From positions 1 through 35,886 of the forward strand of contig JAKQTR010000016.1 in NCBI GenBank assembly GCA_029562975.1: a DNA stretch of 35,886 nucleotides. Direction: 5' to 3'. Source of the DNA: Acidobacteriota bacterium. GTDB lineage: Bacteria > Acidobacteriota > Vicinamibacteria > Vicinamibacterales > JAKQTR01. Numbering within the stretch: the stretch's first letter is position 1; every line of letters begins with the position of its first letter. A program made the translations under genes and the position numbers. Below, piece after piece: positions 25,501-32,563 of this stretch. A model generated the notes under the pieces. That model was not told where the DNA came from, did no database searches, and was given only the letters and a program-made list of their open reading frames with translations.

Positions 25501-25843
25501 ACAGGTAGCCGAGGAACGCCGTGAGGATCGCGGGCCGCAGCAGCGCCTTGTATTTCCGCCCCCCGAAGATGTCGGTCAGCGCCGCCGTCGTGAAGCCGCC
25601 CGCCGCCAGCGCGACGCCGCACGCCACGTCGAACGAGATCCAGATACCCCACGGGTTGTGGTCGTCGAGGTTCGTCACCTGGCCGAGGCCGAGCAGCATG
25701 CGCGTCACGCCGAACGAGTAGCCGACGCCCATCGCGATGAGCAGCGACACCGTGCCGAACGTGAAGAACGGCTTCGTGACGCGATGAGGACGGTCGTCGT
25801 GCACCGGCACCGTCGGGGCCGGCGGCGGCGTCGGGGCCGTCAT
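22529..25843 (-). CDS. NrfD-type quinol oxidoreductase fused to a 14-heme cytochrome c
   Basis: The 1104-aa product joins two normally separate subunits. Residues 25-405 form an NrfD/PsrC-like membrane domain with about nine hydrophobic segments (TVSLLIAMGVGYSFG, GVALAAGGFTTAAL, LPLLFLFSAFMVGFPMVI), and a further transmembrane helix lies at 432-455. The periplasmic part holds 14 CxxCH heme sites, at C529, 563, 578, 604, 621, 651, 706, 730, 771, 811, 838, 866, 1037 and 1048. The first five are class III-like. The rest resemble octaheme tetrathionate reductase-type cytochromes (NNTCISIGSNMQECASCHIG, then DCLVCHDTTGTYKK). It probably passes electrons between menaquinol and a periplasmic or external acceptor or donor. 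The ATG overlaps the ferredoxin stop by 4 nt, with AGGAGGT upstream. Confidence 0.9.
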   Translation of the reverse strand: MTAPTPPPAPTVPVHDDRPHRVTKPFFTFGTVSLLIAMGVGYSFGVTRMLLGLGQVTNLDDHNPWGIWISFDVACGVALAAGGFTTAALTDIFGGRKYKALLRPAILTAFLGYLWVAIALSFDLGRYWNIWRPIFNWQGNSVLFEVGMCVTVYLCVLAIEMSPSILEGLKARIDDNEWGAAFLRRIEGPIMAAYRGVRVALPIVIVAGVVLSCMHQSSLGTLMLIAPTKMSPLWDTSVLPLLFLFSAFMVGFPMVILESIYANISFGRSPEMELLTPLSRIIPWFIGLYALLKLGDLAVRWDSLDFLARPGATTSLVVEILVGVVAPFLLLLNKAVRRSMGWLFLSVALIIFGVVLNRINVFLVAYEAPYSTRSYFPSVGEIAMTIAIVSSILFCYRFFVTFFPILPGFQPQRVAELERLREERARTVSPFWTWVIRGSAIAFLLAFVAIYNVVHVTAERGTVKLVESVRRVQAATPVFAKAPSNYPNRPPGYQNFYELKSEFLAGRSDDYEPVPFAHRIHDEITGGDCSACHHRYAADPSDRVGVDLVEYHAQFDVKVGGACAACHQDLQDRPPQGCQRCHAAPSEADSPSRIGLKGAYHRQCIGCHERQATTEYAPTACNSCHHPWTPDHGALVDLSGTPRPQDVTGLCLSCHPRVGRDILATAHWRWQGYSPVLKGYEHRGDVSLTMMVNNTCISIGSNMQECASCHIGYGWVDEKFDFSNPNNIDCLVCHDTTGTYKKEPGRGGLPDPSVDLVAVAKKVGRPTKRECGSCHFASGGGPFTKHGDLEPALVDPPPDLDMHMGQLKMRCQDCHLTIEHRIAGMSMSAPAVEGRVRCERCHGPTPHGVAGVLSRHLDDHVRAVACETCHIPSIARNLPTLLRRDYSQAGADRPAGVDRYGMPQYDKRFGTLTWGKNIVPKYLWSDGTRNASLVGGTIAPSAPVVLNAPVGEKRDPKARIFPFQLHEAVQPYDTVNNVLALPKLLGGYWVDYDWSKAISEGMKLVNVPYSGSYGFVETRMYSSVHHQVVAAGKALGCADCHEPEAITCTRCHRNAAGMALPEHRRAMYPEAKARMDFKSLGYTDDPARVGGRFYVTLGRGVPPR

Positions 25844-26832
25844 CGCCGCACCTCCTCGTCCGGGGCCGCGCCCTGCTGCGCGGCGTCGTCACTGGCTTCG
25901 CCGATGCCCGGTCCGTCCTCCGGATGCGCGCGGTGATTGAACCACATGATGCCCGCCAGCAGGCCGTAGAACGCCGTCGGCAGCAGGCCGTACCGGAAGA
26001 TCCCGTGCTGGATCGCCTCGGTCCGCGCCGGCGGCGCCTTGTCCGGGAGCGGGAGCAGGCCGATTTCCCGAACCGGCCGCCCGACCAGGTACATCCACGC
26101 CGTGCCGCCGACCTCGCGCTCGCCATAAACGCGATTGAGGTAGCGCGCCGGCCGTTTGGCGATCCGCTCCTTGGCCGTGGCCAGCAGGTCCGCGCGCCGC
26201 CCGAACACGAGCGCCTCCGTCGGGCACGCCGCGGCGCACGCCGGATTGGCCCCGGTGCCCTTCTCATGGTCGGTGCACAACTCGCACTTCCGCACCCGCG
26301 GCGTGAGGGGCTTGAAGAACTCGTAGGCGGGAATCTCGAAGGGGCACGCGATTTGGCAGTACCGGCAGCCCAGGCAGATGGTCGGGTTGTACACGACCGC
26401 GCCGTCCGCCGCCTTCGTCAGCGCGCCGACGATGCACGCCGACACGCAGGAGGGGTACAGGCAGTGCATGCACTGGACTTTGCAATAGGTGTGTGGCAGC
26501 GAAGCCTGGTCCGCGGACGGGCTGCCCTGGTACTGGTTCACGACGGTGAATGCCGTGTCCGAGGGCCGCCGCGCCGTCCTGAGGACCTCCCGGTCGGAGA
26601 ACGGCACGGGCGTGCGGGGCAAGTTGTTGCGGCGGTTGCAGGCCGCCTCGCATTCGCGGCAGCCGATGCACAGCGTCGTGTCGTAGAGCACCCCGACGTG
26701 GCTGGCGCCGTCCGCCGCCTTGGCCTCGGCAGCCGCGGCCTCGTCAGGCTGCTCCGCCAGGGCCGCGACCGGCACGGCCGACGAGGCAGCGGCGAACCCC
26801 AGTTGCAAGAGCCGGCGTCTATTGATGTCCAT
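25840..26832 (-). CDS. HybA/HmcB-like four-cluster ferredoxin subunit
   Basis: A 330-aa electron-transfer subunit. The N-terminus NRRRLLQLGFAAAS resembles a Tat signal. Four ferredoxin clusters are visible: C55, 58, 61, 65; C117, 121, 124, 129, 133; C153, 156, 159, 163; and C183, 186, 199, 203. A C-terminal hydrophobic helix (281-298, YGLLPTAFYGLLAGIMWF) would anchor it to the membrane, as in HybA. It is the electron link between NrfD-type membrane subunits and cytochromes in Hmc, Hyb and Phs-like complexes. The stop overlaps the start of the NrfD-cytochrome gene (ATGA), so both are co-translated and likely form one complex. No catalytic molybdopterin subunit lies nearby. The ATG at 26832 has only a weak ribosome binding site. 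Confidence 0.88.
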   Translation of the reverse strand: MDINRRRLLQLGFAAASSAVPVAALAEQPDEAAAAEAKAADGASHVGVLYDTTLCIGCRECEAACNRRNNLPRTPVPFSDREVLRTARRPSDTAFTVVNQYQGSPSADQASLPHTYCKVQCMHCLYPSCVSACIVGALTKAADGAVVYNPTICLGCRYCQIACPFEIPAYEFFKPLTPRVRKCELCTDHEKGTGANPACAAACPTEALVFGRRADLLATAKERIAKRPARYLNRVYGEREVGGTAWMYLVGRPVREIGLLPLPDKAPPARTEAIQHGIFRYGLLPTAFYGLLAGIMWFNHRAHPEDGPGIGEASDDAAQQGAAPDEEVRR

Positions 26833-26954
26833 GCATGATGCGGGCGCCCCTGCGCGGCCGCCCGCCCTCCAGGATGAGTGCGCCTGTCCCCGGGTCCGGG
26901 GGGGTGACCGCCCCTCCGGGAATTTCGCTGATTATCCCGGCTGCCGGCGCGCCG

Positions 26955-27417
26955 TCAAAGGAAAAAGTGCGCGGCCTCGCGGCGGGCCCAGCCGGCGGGC
27001 CCCGCCGACCTGACAGTCGTCCGCACCCGGCTCCTTCCTGGCGGGCCGATGCGATGCTGCTCGCCGCAGCCCTCCTCGCGCCCGCCGAGGGCCTCGCGCA
27101 GCCCACAGCCTGATCGGGCTCCTGTCGGCATATGACGGCAGACTGCGCCTGTCCTGCAGAAGCAGCACGCGCAGTACCCCGCCTCGCAGTCCGCCGTGCG
27201 GCCGGTCGGGGTCCCCGTGCAGCCTGAGATGTTGCATCCCCCGGGAACCGGGACCTCCTCCAGAGCAGGGGGCGTCGCCGCCTTCCTCCTGATTGGCTCC
27301 CGCCAGCAGGTCGTTCTCGGCCTGCGTGTGCAGGCCGACCGCGGCGGCCAGCGGCCCGCTCACCCCTACGGCGCGTGAGACTGACAGGGTCAAGAACGCG
27401 ACTGCCAGCCACCGCAT
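26955..27417 (-). pseudogene. Frameshifted gene for a secreted Cys-rich small protein (tentative)
   Basis: From ATG 27417 (GGGGGA 4 nt upstream) the frame reads MRWLAVAFLTLSVSRAVGVS, a signal-peptide-like start, then LAGANQEEGGDAPC. Deleting one base in a G5 run (27238-27242) moves the reading into a second frame encoding GCNISGCTGTPTG and DCEAGYCACCFCRTGAVC, eight cysteines in 36 residues, and closing at 26955. The joined product would be about 153 aa. Without the shift the first frame continues to 26932 without these cysteines. The indel may be a sequencing error, a true inactivating mutation or programmed. The gene precedes the ferredoxin and cytochrome genes on the same strand. The tail after the Cys block looks less convincing. 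No family recognised. Confidence 0.4.
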
Positions 27418-27496
27418 TCTGTCCCCCGCGAACCCTCCTTCTGCAACGCCGAGCCTCGGGGTTGAGAGTCCGCGGGCGAAGCCGTCGCTCTCCGCG

Positions 27497-27526
27497 TTGA
27501 CCCGGTCACCGCAGTCGCCGTATCCT
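27497..27526 (+). promoter_or_regulatory. Candidate sigma-70 promoter for the Gfo/Idh/MocA oxidoreductase
   Basis: TTGACC (27497-27502) and TATCCT (27521-27526) are 18 nt apart, and the -10 ends 26 nt before the ATG at 27553. This is the closest match to the housekeeping consensus seen in the window. Inferred from sequence only. Confidence 0.55.
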
Positions 27527-27552
27527 GCCGCCTGATGTTCCTGGAGTGATCC

Positions 27553-28755
27553 ATGTCACACCACGCGCTCGATCGACGCGGTTTCCTGAAGACGACGGTT
27601 GGATCGGCGGCGGCGATGGCCGCCTTCCCCGCCGGCCTGCCCGCGGCGCGTCCTGAAGGGTGGCTGCCGCTGGACCATCCGCTCCCCCAGACCGCTACCC
27701 GCGGCGACGGCGCGCAGGCCGGCGTGCAGCAGTCGAAAAACCCGGTCCTGAAGTTCGCCGTGGTCGGGATCAACCACAACCACATCTACGCGCAGGTGAA
27801 CGCCATCCTTCGGGCCCGCGGCGAACTGGTGTGGCTGTACGCCAGAGAGCCTGACCTCGTGGCCGCGTTTCAGCAGCAGTACCCGCAGGCCAGGCTCGCC
27901 AGGAGCGAAGCCGAGGTCCTCGAGGACTCGTCGATCAAGCTGGTGCTGAGCTCGGGCATCCCGAACGAGCGCGCGCCGCTCGGCATCCGGGTCATGCAGC
28001 ACGGCAAGGACTACATGTCCGACAAGCCCGGCATCACGACGCTCGCGCAGCTGGCCGAGGTGCGCCGCGTTCAGGCCGAGACGAAGCGGATCTACTCGAT
28101 CATGTACGGCGAGCGGCTCGAGAACCGCGCCACGATCAAGGCCGGCGAGCTGGTCAAGGCCGGCGCCATCGGGCGCGTCGTCCAGACGATCGGGCTGGGG
28201 CCGCACCGCATGAACCCGAAGACGCGCCCGGCGTGGTTCTTCGAGCGCGAGAAGTACGGCGGCATCCTGTGCGACCTCGCCTCGCACCAGGCAGACCAGT
28301 TCCTGTTCTTCACCGGCTCGACGACGGCGGAGGTCGTCGCCTCGCAGGTAGGGAACCTGAACTACCCGCAGTACCCCGGCCTCGAGGACTTCGGCGACGC
28401 CCTCGTCGGCGGCAACGGCGGCACGGGGTACATCCGCGTCGACTGGTTCACTCCGGACGGGCTGGCGACCTGGGGAGACGGGCGGCTGACCCTTCTCGGC
28501 ACCGACGGCTTCATCGAGATTCGGAAGAACATCGACATCGCGGGCCGGCCGGGCGGAAGCCACCTATTCCTCGTGGATCAGAAGGAGACGCGCTACATCG
28601 ACACGTCCGACGTGCCGCTGCCGTACGGCGAGCAGCTCGTGGCCGACGTACTGAACCGGACCGAGACGGCGATGACGCAGGCGCACTGCTTCCTGGCGAC
28701 GGAGCTGATTCTGAAGGCCCAGGCGCAGGCGCGGCGGATCGCGAGCGGAGTCTAA
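27553..28755 (+). CDS. Tat-exported Gfo/Idh/MocA-family oxidoreductase
   Basis: A 400-aa protein with a Tat signal (DRRGFLKTTVGSAAAMAAF, twin Arg at 8-9). A Rossmann fold follows from residue 66 (LKFAVVGINHNHIYAQVNAI), where NxNHxH-like residues replace the usual GxGxxG end. DKPG (157-160) takes the place of the EKP catalytic motif and keeps Lys158. A GxxxDxxxHxxD-like segment, GGILCDLASHQADQFLFF, supplies the conserved Asp and His of the C-terminal domain. Family members oxidise or isomerise sugars with tightly bound NAD(P), and exported forms are common in Acidobacteria and Planctomycetes. GGAG lies 6-8 nt before the ATG. It opens the right-hand carbohydrate block. Substrate unknown. Confidence 0.88.
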   Translation: MSHHALDRRGFLKTTVGSAAAMAAFPAGLPAARPEGWLPLDHPLPQTATRGDGAQAGVQQSKNPVLKFAVVGINHNHIYAQVNAILRARGELVWLYAREPDLVAAFQQQYPQARLARSEAEVLEDSSIKLVLSSGIPNERAPLGIRVMQHGKDYMSDKPGITTLAQLAEVRRVQAETKRIYSIMYGERLENRATIKAGELVKAGAIGRVVQTIGLGPHRMNPKTRPAWFFEREKYGGILCDLASHQADQFLFFTGSTTAEVVASQVGNLNYPQYPGLEDFGDALVGGNGGTGYIRVDWFTPDGLATWGDGRLTLLGTDGFIEIRKNIDIAGRPGGSHLFLVDQKETRYIDTSDVPLPYGEQLVADVLNRTETAMTQAHCFLATELILKAQAQARRIASGV

Positions 28756-28815
28756 GCGGGCAGACGACGCGCTGGGGGCCGCCCCTCCCGGCTCCGCGCG
28801 CTGGGCGATGGACAG

Positions 28816-28850
28816 CGGGGTCAGATCCAGGATTACGGGGTCAGAACCAG
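28816..28850. repeat. Tandem GGGGTCAGA repeat (REP/RAYT-type footprint)
   Basis: CGGGGTCAGATCCAG (28816-28830) and CGGGGTCAGAACCAG (28836-28850) differ at one base and are spaced 20 nt start to start. GGGGTCAGA blocks are typical flanks of REP-associated tyrosine transposase elements, but no such transposase is in the window, so this would be an orphan copy. The 291-nt gap that holds it (28756-29046) shows no gene. Confidence 0.55.
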
Positions 28851-29046
28851 GCCCCCGATATCTCACAAGGCAGCGGGGCCGGCCCTGGGGATTCGGCGTT
28901 CAGGGGCTGGCAGTTGCGGTCGGAGCCGCGCACCAGCGAGCCGTACGGGATCGGGCGCGTGGATTCCGGCTTCCGGGTGTCGCATGCTGTCCCATCGTGG
29001 AGCGGTCGCAGGCGGAGGGCGCCGTGCGCCCGCAGAAGGCGGACCG

Positions 29047-30969
29047 ATGAGACTCTTCGTTCCGGGAAGGATTTGCCTGTTTGGCGAGCATTCCGACTGG
29101 GCCGGCGGCTACCGCCGCATCAACGCCGACGTGGAGAGAGGCTACACCCTCATCTGCGGGACGAACCAGGGCATTCACGCGGAGGTCGAGCCGCACCCGT
29201 CAGCCCTGGTGCTGACCTCCACCACGCCCGACGGCCAGGTGGTCGGCCCGCGCGAGATCCCGCTCGAGCCGAAGGCGCTCCTCGAGGAGGCGCAGCAGGG
29301 CGGGTTCTTCAGCTACGCGGCCGGCGTAGCCTACCAGGTGCTCACCCACTACCGCGTTCGCGGCCTGGTCATCCACAACACCCGCACCGACCTGCCGATC
29401 AAGAAGGGCCTGTCCTCGAGCGCGGCCATCTGCGTGCTCACGGCGCGGGCGTTCAACCGTATCTACGACCTGAAGCTGACAATCCGTGGCGAGATGGAGC
29501 TGGCCTACGCGGGCGAGATCACGACGCCGTCCCGCTGCGGCCGCATGGATCAAGGCTGCGCCTTCGGCGACCGTGCGGTGCTGATGGAGTTCGACGGCGA
29601 GCGGCTCAGCACCGAGGAAGTGCGGCCGGCGAAGGAGCTGCACTTCGTCATCGTGAACCTGAACGCGAGCAAGGACACGATGGAGATCCTCAAGCGGCTG
29701 AACCGCTCGTACCCCTTCGCGGAGGGTGAAGTTGAACGCGGCGTTCAGCAGCTGCTCGGCCCCATCAACAAGCGGATCGTCGGCGAGGCGCGGGCGGCGC
29801 TGGAAGCCGGCGACGCCGAGCGCCTCGGCGCGCTCATGACGGAGGCGCAGGCGCTCTTCGACCGCTACGCCGGGCCAGCCTGCCCGGAGGAACTGACGGC
29901 GCCGGTTCTGCACCGCGTGCTGGCCCACGAGCCGCTGCAGCCGCACGTCTGGGGCGGCAAAGGCGTCGGGTCCCAAGGGGACGGGAGCGCGCAGTTCGTG
30001 GCCCGCAGCGCGGCCGACCAGCAGGCGGTCGCCGAGATCCTGCAGCGCGATCTCGGCATGCCGGCCCTGCCCCTGACGCTGGGCACGGGCCCGAAGGTTC
30101 GCCGGGCGCTCATCCCGGCAGCGGGATTCGGCACGCGGCTCTTCCCGGCCAGCAAGGCCACGAAGAAGGAGCTCTTCCCTGTCGTGGACCGGGACGGGAT
30201 CGCCAAGCCGGCCATCCTTCTGATCGTCGAAGAGGCGCTCGACGCCGGCATCGAAGAGGTCGTTATCGTCGTCCAGGAAGAGGACCTGGCGGAGTTTTCC
30301 TCCTTCTTCAACGATCAGGTGTCGGTCGAGAACTACAACAAGCTCCCGCCTTCGTCCCAGCAGTACGCCCGCCGCATTCTCGACATGGGCCGCCGCGTCC
30401 GGTTCGTCACCCAGCCGACGCAGCAGGGGTTCGGCGACGCGGTCTATTGCGCGCGCGCGGCGATTGGCGACGAGCCGTTCCTCCTCATGCTCGGCGATCA
30501 CCTCTACAGGTCGGCGAGCGGCCTGTCCTGCGCGCGGCAGGTGCTGGACGCGTTCCAGCAGAGCGGCACGAGCGTCGTGGGCCTGCGCCCCACGCCCGAA
30601 TCCGAGGTCGGGAGCTTCGGCGTGGCAGCCGGCGTCTGGATCGAGCCGGGCCGGCGGCTCACCATCACCGAGTTCGCCGAGAAGCCGACGGTGGACTACG
30701 CCCGAAGCCGCCTGCAGGTGCCCGGCCTCCCCGACGGCCAGTACCTGACGGTGTTCGGCCAGTACGTGATCACGCCGCTGGTCTTCACGTACCTGGAAGA
30801 GCACATCCGTCACAACGTCCGCGAGCGGGGGGAGTTCCAACTGACGTCGGCCCTGGAGCGGCTGAGGCAGGAGGACGGATTCCTGGGCCTGATCGTGGAC
30901 GGGCAGCGCTTCGACATCGGTCTGCCGAGCTACTACCTGGATACGCTGGCGAGTTTCAGCCGGGACTGA
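29047..30969 (+). CDS. Bifunctional GHMP sugar kinase - GalU-type nucleotidyltransferase
   Basis: The 640-aa cytoplasmic protein is a two-enzyme fusion. Residues 1-340 are a GHMP kinase of the galactokinase/arabinokinase type: PGRICLFGEHSDWAGG (6-21), PIKKGLSSSAA (117-127), CGRMDQG (D168) and GGKGVGSQGDGS (303-314). Residues 350-640 are a GalU-like uridylyltransferase: PAAGFGTRLFPASKATKKEL (357-376), MLGDHLY (481-487), EFAEKP (542-547) and GQYVITP (571-577). The predicted pathway is sugar to sugar-1-phosphate (ATP), then to a nucleotide sugar (probably UTP), as in salvage of galactose, arabinose or uronic acid. Known FKP fusions have the opposite order. ATG 29047 follows an AAGGCGG site. Both active sites look complete. 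Confidence 0.88.
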   Translation: MRLFVPGRICLFGEHSDWAGGYRRINADVERGYTLICGTNQGIHAEVEPHPSALVLTSTTPDGQVVGPREIPLEPKALLEEAQQGGFFSYAAGVAYQVLTHYRVRGLVIHNTRTDLPIKKGLSSSAAICVLTARAFNRIYDLKLTIRGEMELAYAGEITTPSRCGRMDQGCAFGDRAVLMEFDGERLSTEEVRPAKELHFVIVNLNASKDTMEILKRLNRSYPFAEGEVERGVQQLLGPINKRIVGEARAALEAGDAERLGALMTEAQALFDRYAGPACPEELTAPVLHRVLAHEPLQPHVWGGKGVGSQGDGSAQFVARSAADQQAVAEILQRDLGMPALPLTLGTGPKVRRALIPAAGFGTRLFPASKATKKELFPVVDRDGIAKPAILLIVEEALDAGIEEVVIVVQEEDLAEFSSFFNDQVSVENYNKLPPSSQQYARRILDMGRRVRFVTQPTQQGFGDAVYCARAAIGDEPFLLMLGDHLYRSASGLSCARQVLDAFQQSGTSVVGLRPTPESEVGSFGVAAGVWIEPGRRLTITEFAEKPTVDYARSRLQVPGLPDGQYLTVFGQYVITPLVFTYLEEHIRHNVRERGEFQLTSALERLRQEDGFLGLIVDGQRFDIGLPSYYLDTLASFSRD

Positions 30970-31158
30970 CGCGCAGGCCGCACGCGTGCGCGCCACGGCA
31001 CCCAGCGGACCGCCGATGTCGAGCGCGGCGCATGGACTCCCGGCGGCGCGGGTTCCCGGCGCGGTATCATACGCGGCGTCGAGCGCAGATCGGCACCATG
31101 AGGCCGGCGCGCACGCCGCCGCCCGCGATGGCCGGGGCCGCAGCCTCGAAGGAGCGTC

Positions 31159-32124
31159 ATGCCGCGTCCCACGCTCGTCCTGCTCCTGGTCCTGTCGGCG
31201 GCAGCCTTCGCGCCCGGGGCTTCCGCCGGCGACTCGCCGCCAAGCGGTGCGCCGCCCGCGGGGTGCAGCCAGGCCGCGGCCCCGCTTGTCCGGAGCCTCG
31301 TCGCCCCGGGCGCGAAGCTCGAGAAGCTCGCCGGCGGATTCGAGTTTGCTGAGGGCCCCACGAGCGATGGCGCGGGCAACGTCTTCTTCACCGACCAGCC
31401 GAACGACCGCATCCTGAAGTGGAGTGTGGACGGAACGCTGACCACCTTCCTCCAGCCGGCGGGCCGAGCCAACGGCATGTTCTTCGACGCCGACGGCAAC
31501 CTGCTCGCGTGCGCCGACGAGCGCACGGAATTGCGGTCGATCGCGCCTGACGGCTCGCACACCGTCCTGGTGAACCGGTACGAGGGCAGGCTTCTCAACG
31601 GCCCGAACGATGTCTGGGCCCGGCCGGACGGCGGCATCTACTTCACGGATCCCTTTTACAAGCGGCCCTGGTGGAGCCACACGGCCCCGCCGCAGGACGG
31701 CCAGCACGTCTACTTCCTCGCCCCGGACCGCCGGACTGTCAGGCGCGTGACGACCGACCTGACGAAGCCGAACGGCATCATCGGGACGCCGGACGGCAAA
31801 ACGCTCTTCGTGGCCGACATCGGCGCGCGCAGAACCTACGCGTTCGCCATCCAGCCGGACGGCACCCTGACCGACAAGCGCCTGCACTGCGAGATGGGCT
31901 CGGACGGCATGACGCTGGACGAGGAGGGCCGGCTCTACCTGACCGGCCGCGGCGTCTCCGTGATCGATCGGGACGGGCGCATGGTCGAGCAGTTCGACGT
32001 GCCCGAGCCGTGGACCGCGAACGTCAGCTTCGGCGGGCCGGACCATCGGACGCTGTTCATCACGGCCGGCACGGGCCTGTATGCGGTGCGGCTCCGCGTT
32101 CGTGGCGCAAACGCCGCGAAGTGA
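31159..32124 (+). CDS. Secreted SMP-30/gluconolactonase-family protein
   Basis: A 321-aa six-bladed propeller with a signal peptide (residues 1-23, ending FAPGASAG). Metal-site residues of the SMP-30 family are present: E65 (FEFAEGP), N150 (LLNGPND), N205 (TKPNGI) and D249 (GSDGMTLDEEG). Members hydrolyse sugar lactones such as gluconolactone with Ca2+ or Zn2+. The lactone could come from the oxidoreductase encoded upstream, since both are exported. ATG 31159 has GAAGGAG upstream. The 189-nt gap to the fusion kinase suggests a separate promoter; GCGGTATCATACG (31061-31073) contains a likely -10. Confidence 0.9.
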   Translation: MPRPTLVLLLVLSAAAFAPGASAGDSPPSGAPPAGCSQAAAPLVRSLVAPGAKLEKLAGGFEFAEGPTSDGAGNVFFTDQPNDRILKWSVDGTLTTFLQPAGRANGMFFDADGNLLACADERTELRSIAPDGSHTVLVNRYEGRLLNGPNDVWARPDGGIYFTDPFYKRPWWSHTAPPQDGQHVYFLAPDRRTVRRVTTDLTKPNGIIGTPDGKTLFVADIGARRTYAFAIQPDGTLTDKRLHCEMGSDGMTLDEEGRLYLTGRGVSVIDRDGRMVEQFDVPEPWTANVSFGGPDHRTLFITAGTGLYAVRLRVRGANAAK

Positions 32125-32143
32125 TCGATCGCGGAGGTGCGTC

Positions 32144-32512
32144 ATGCGAAGCCTCTCCACGCTCGGCGCCGCCCTGTTCGACCTCCTGGCCCCGGGCGAG
32201 GCGTGTCAGATCGCCGAGGCGCTGTCCGGCCGTATTGGCCTTCTTGAGCGGCACGTCGGCATCGGCGCTCGGCAGCGTCCGGGCTCGGCGACCCGCGACG
32301 ATGAGGCGCAGGATCTCGCCATCGCCGCCGCGGGATCCAGCAGGCGGGCGGGTCGAGGCAAGTTCCCCTTCGTCTGGAAGAAGCCGCGCGGCGGCTTCAT
32401 TCGGCAGCCGAAGGCCGAGTTCGCCGCCGCGGGCGCCGAGCCGCGCGGGAGGCCGGATTGCCGGCGCGCGCCAGGGTGGAGCCATCGGATTCCCACGGCC
32501 GGTCCCCGATAG
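32144..32512 (+). CDS. Possible 122-aa hypothetical protein
   Basis: The frame from ATG 32144 has a strong ribosome binding site (GGAGGT, 32133-32138, 5 nt spacing) and lies 19 nt after the lactonase stop. It begins MRSLSTLGAALFDLLAPGEA and has a basic middle (GKFPFVWKKPRGGF). The C-terminal half is Arg/Pro-rich and not clearly coding. No family recognised; antisense frames here look no better. It fills most of the gap before the rhamnosidase. Confidence 0.4.
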   Translation: MRSLSTLGAALFDLLAPGEACQIAEALSGRIGLLERHVGIGARQRPGSATRDDEAQDLAIAAAGSSRRAGRGKFPFVWKKPRGGFIRQPKAEFAAAGAEPRGRPDCRRAPGWSHRIPTAGPR

Positions 32513-32563
32513 CGGGGCGATTGCCTTCGTCGCCACGACCGGCCGGTTTCAGCGAGGGTCGAC

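Noticed and set aside
22655-25936. 1093-codon plus-strand frame
   Set aside because: Antisense to the NrfD-cytochrome gene; low-complexity composition, no motif.
27196-27378. Plus-strand frame opposite the Cys-rich sequence
   Set aside because: Starts at a GTG without ribosome binding site and has no recognised domain; kept only as a competing reading of this stretch.
29200-32160. 986-codon minus-strand frame
   Set aside because: Antisense to the GHMP kinase-GalU fusion and the lactonase, both with clear motifs.
32060-32536. 158-codon minus-strand frame in the lactonase-rhamnosidase gap
   Set aside because: No ribosome binding site and overlaps the 3' end of the lactonase; the plus frame at 32144 has the better start.
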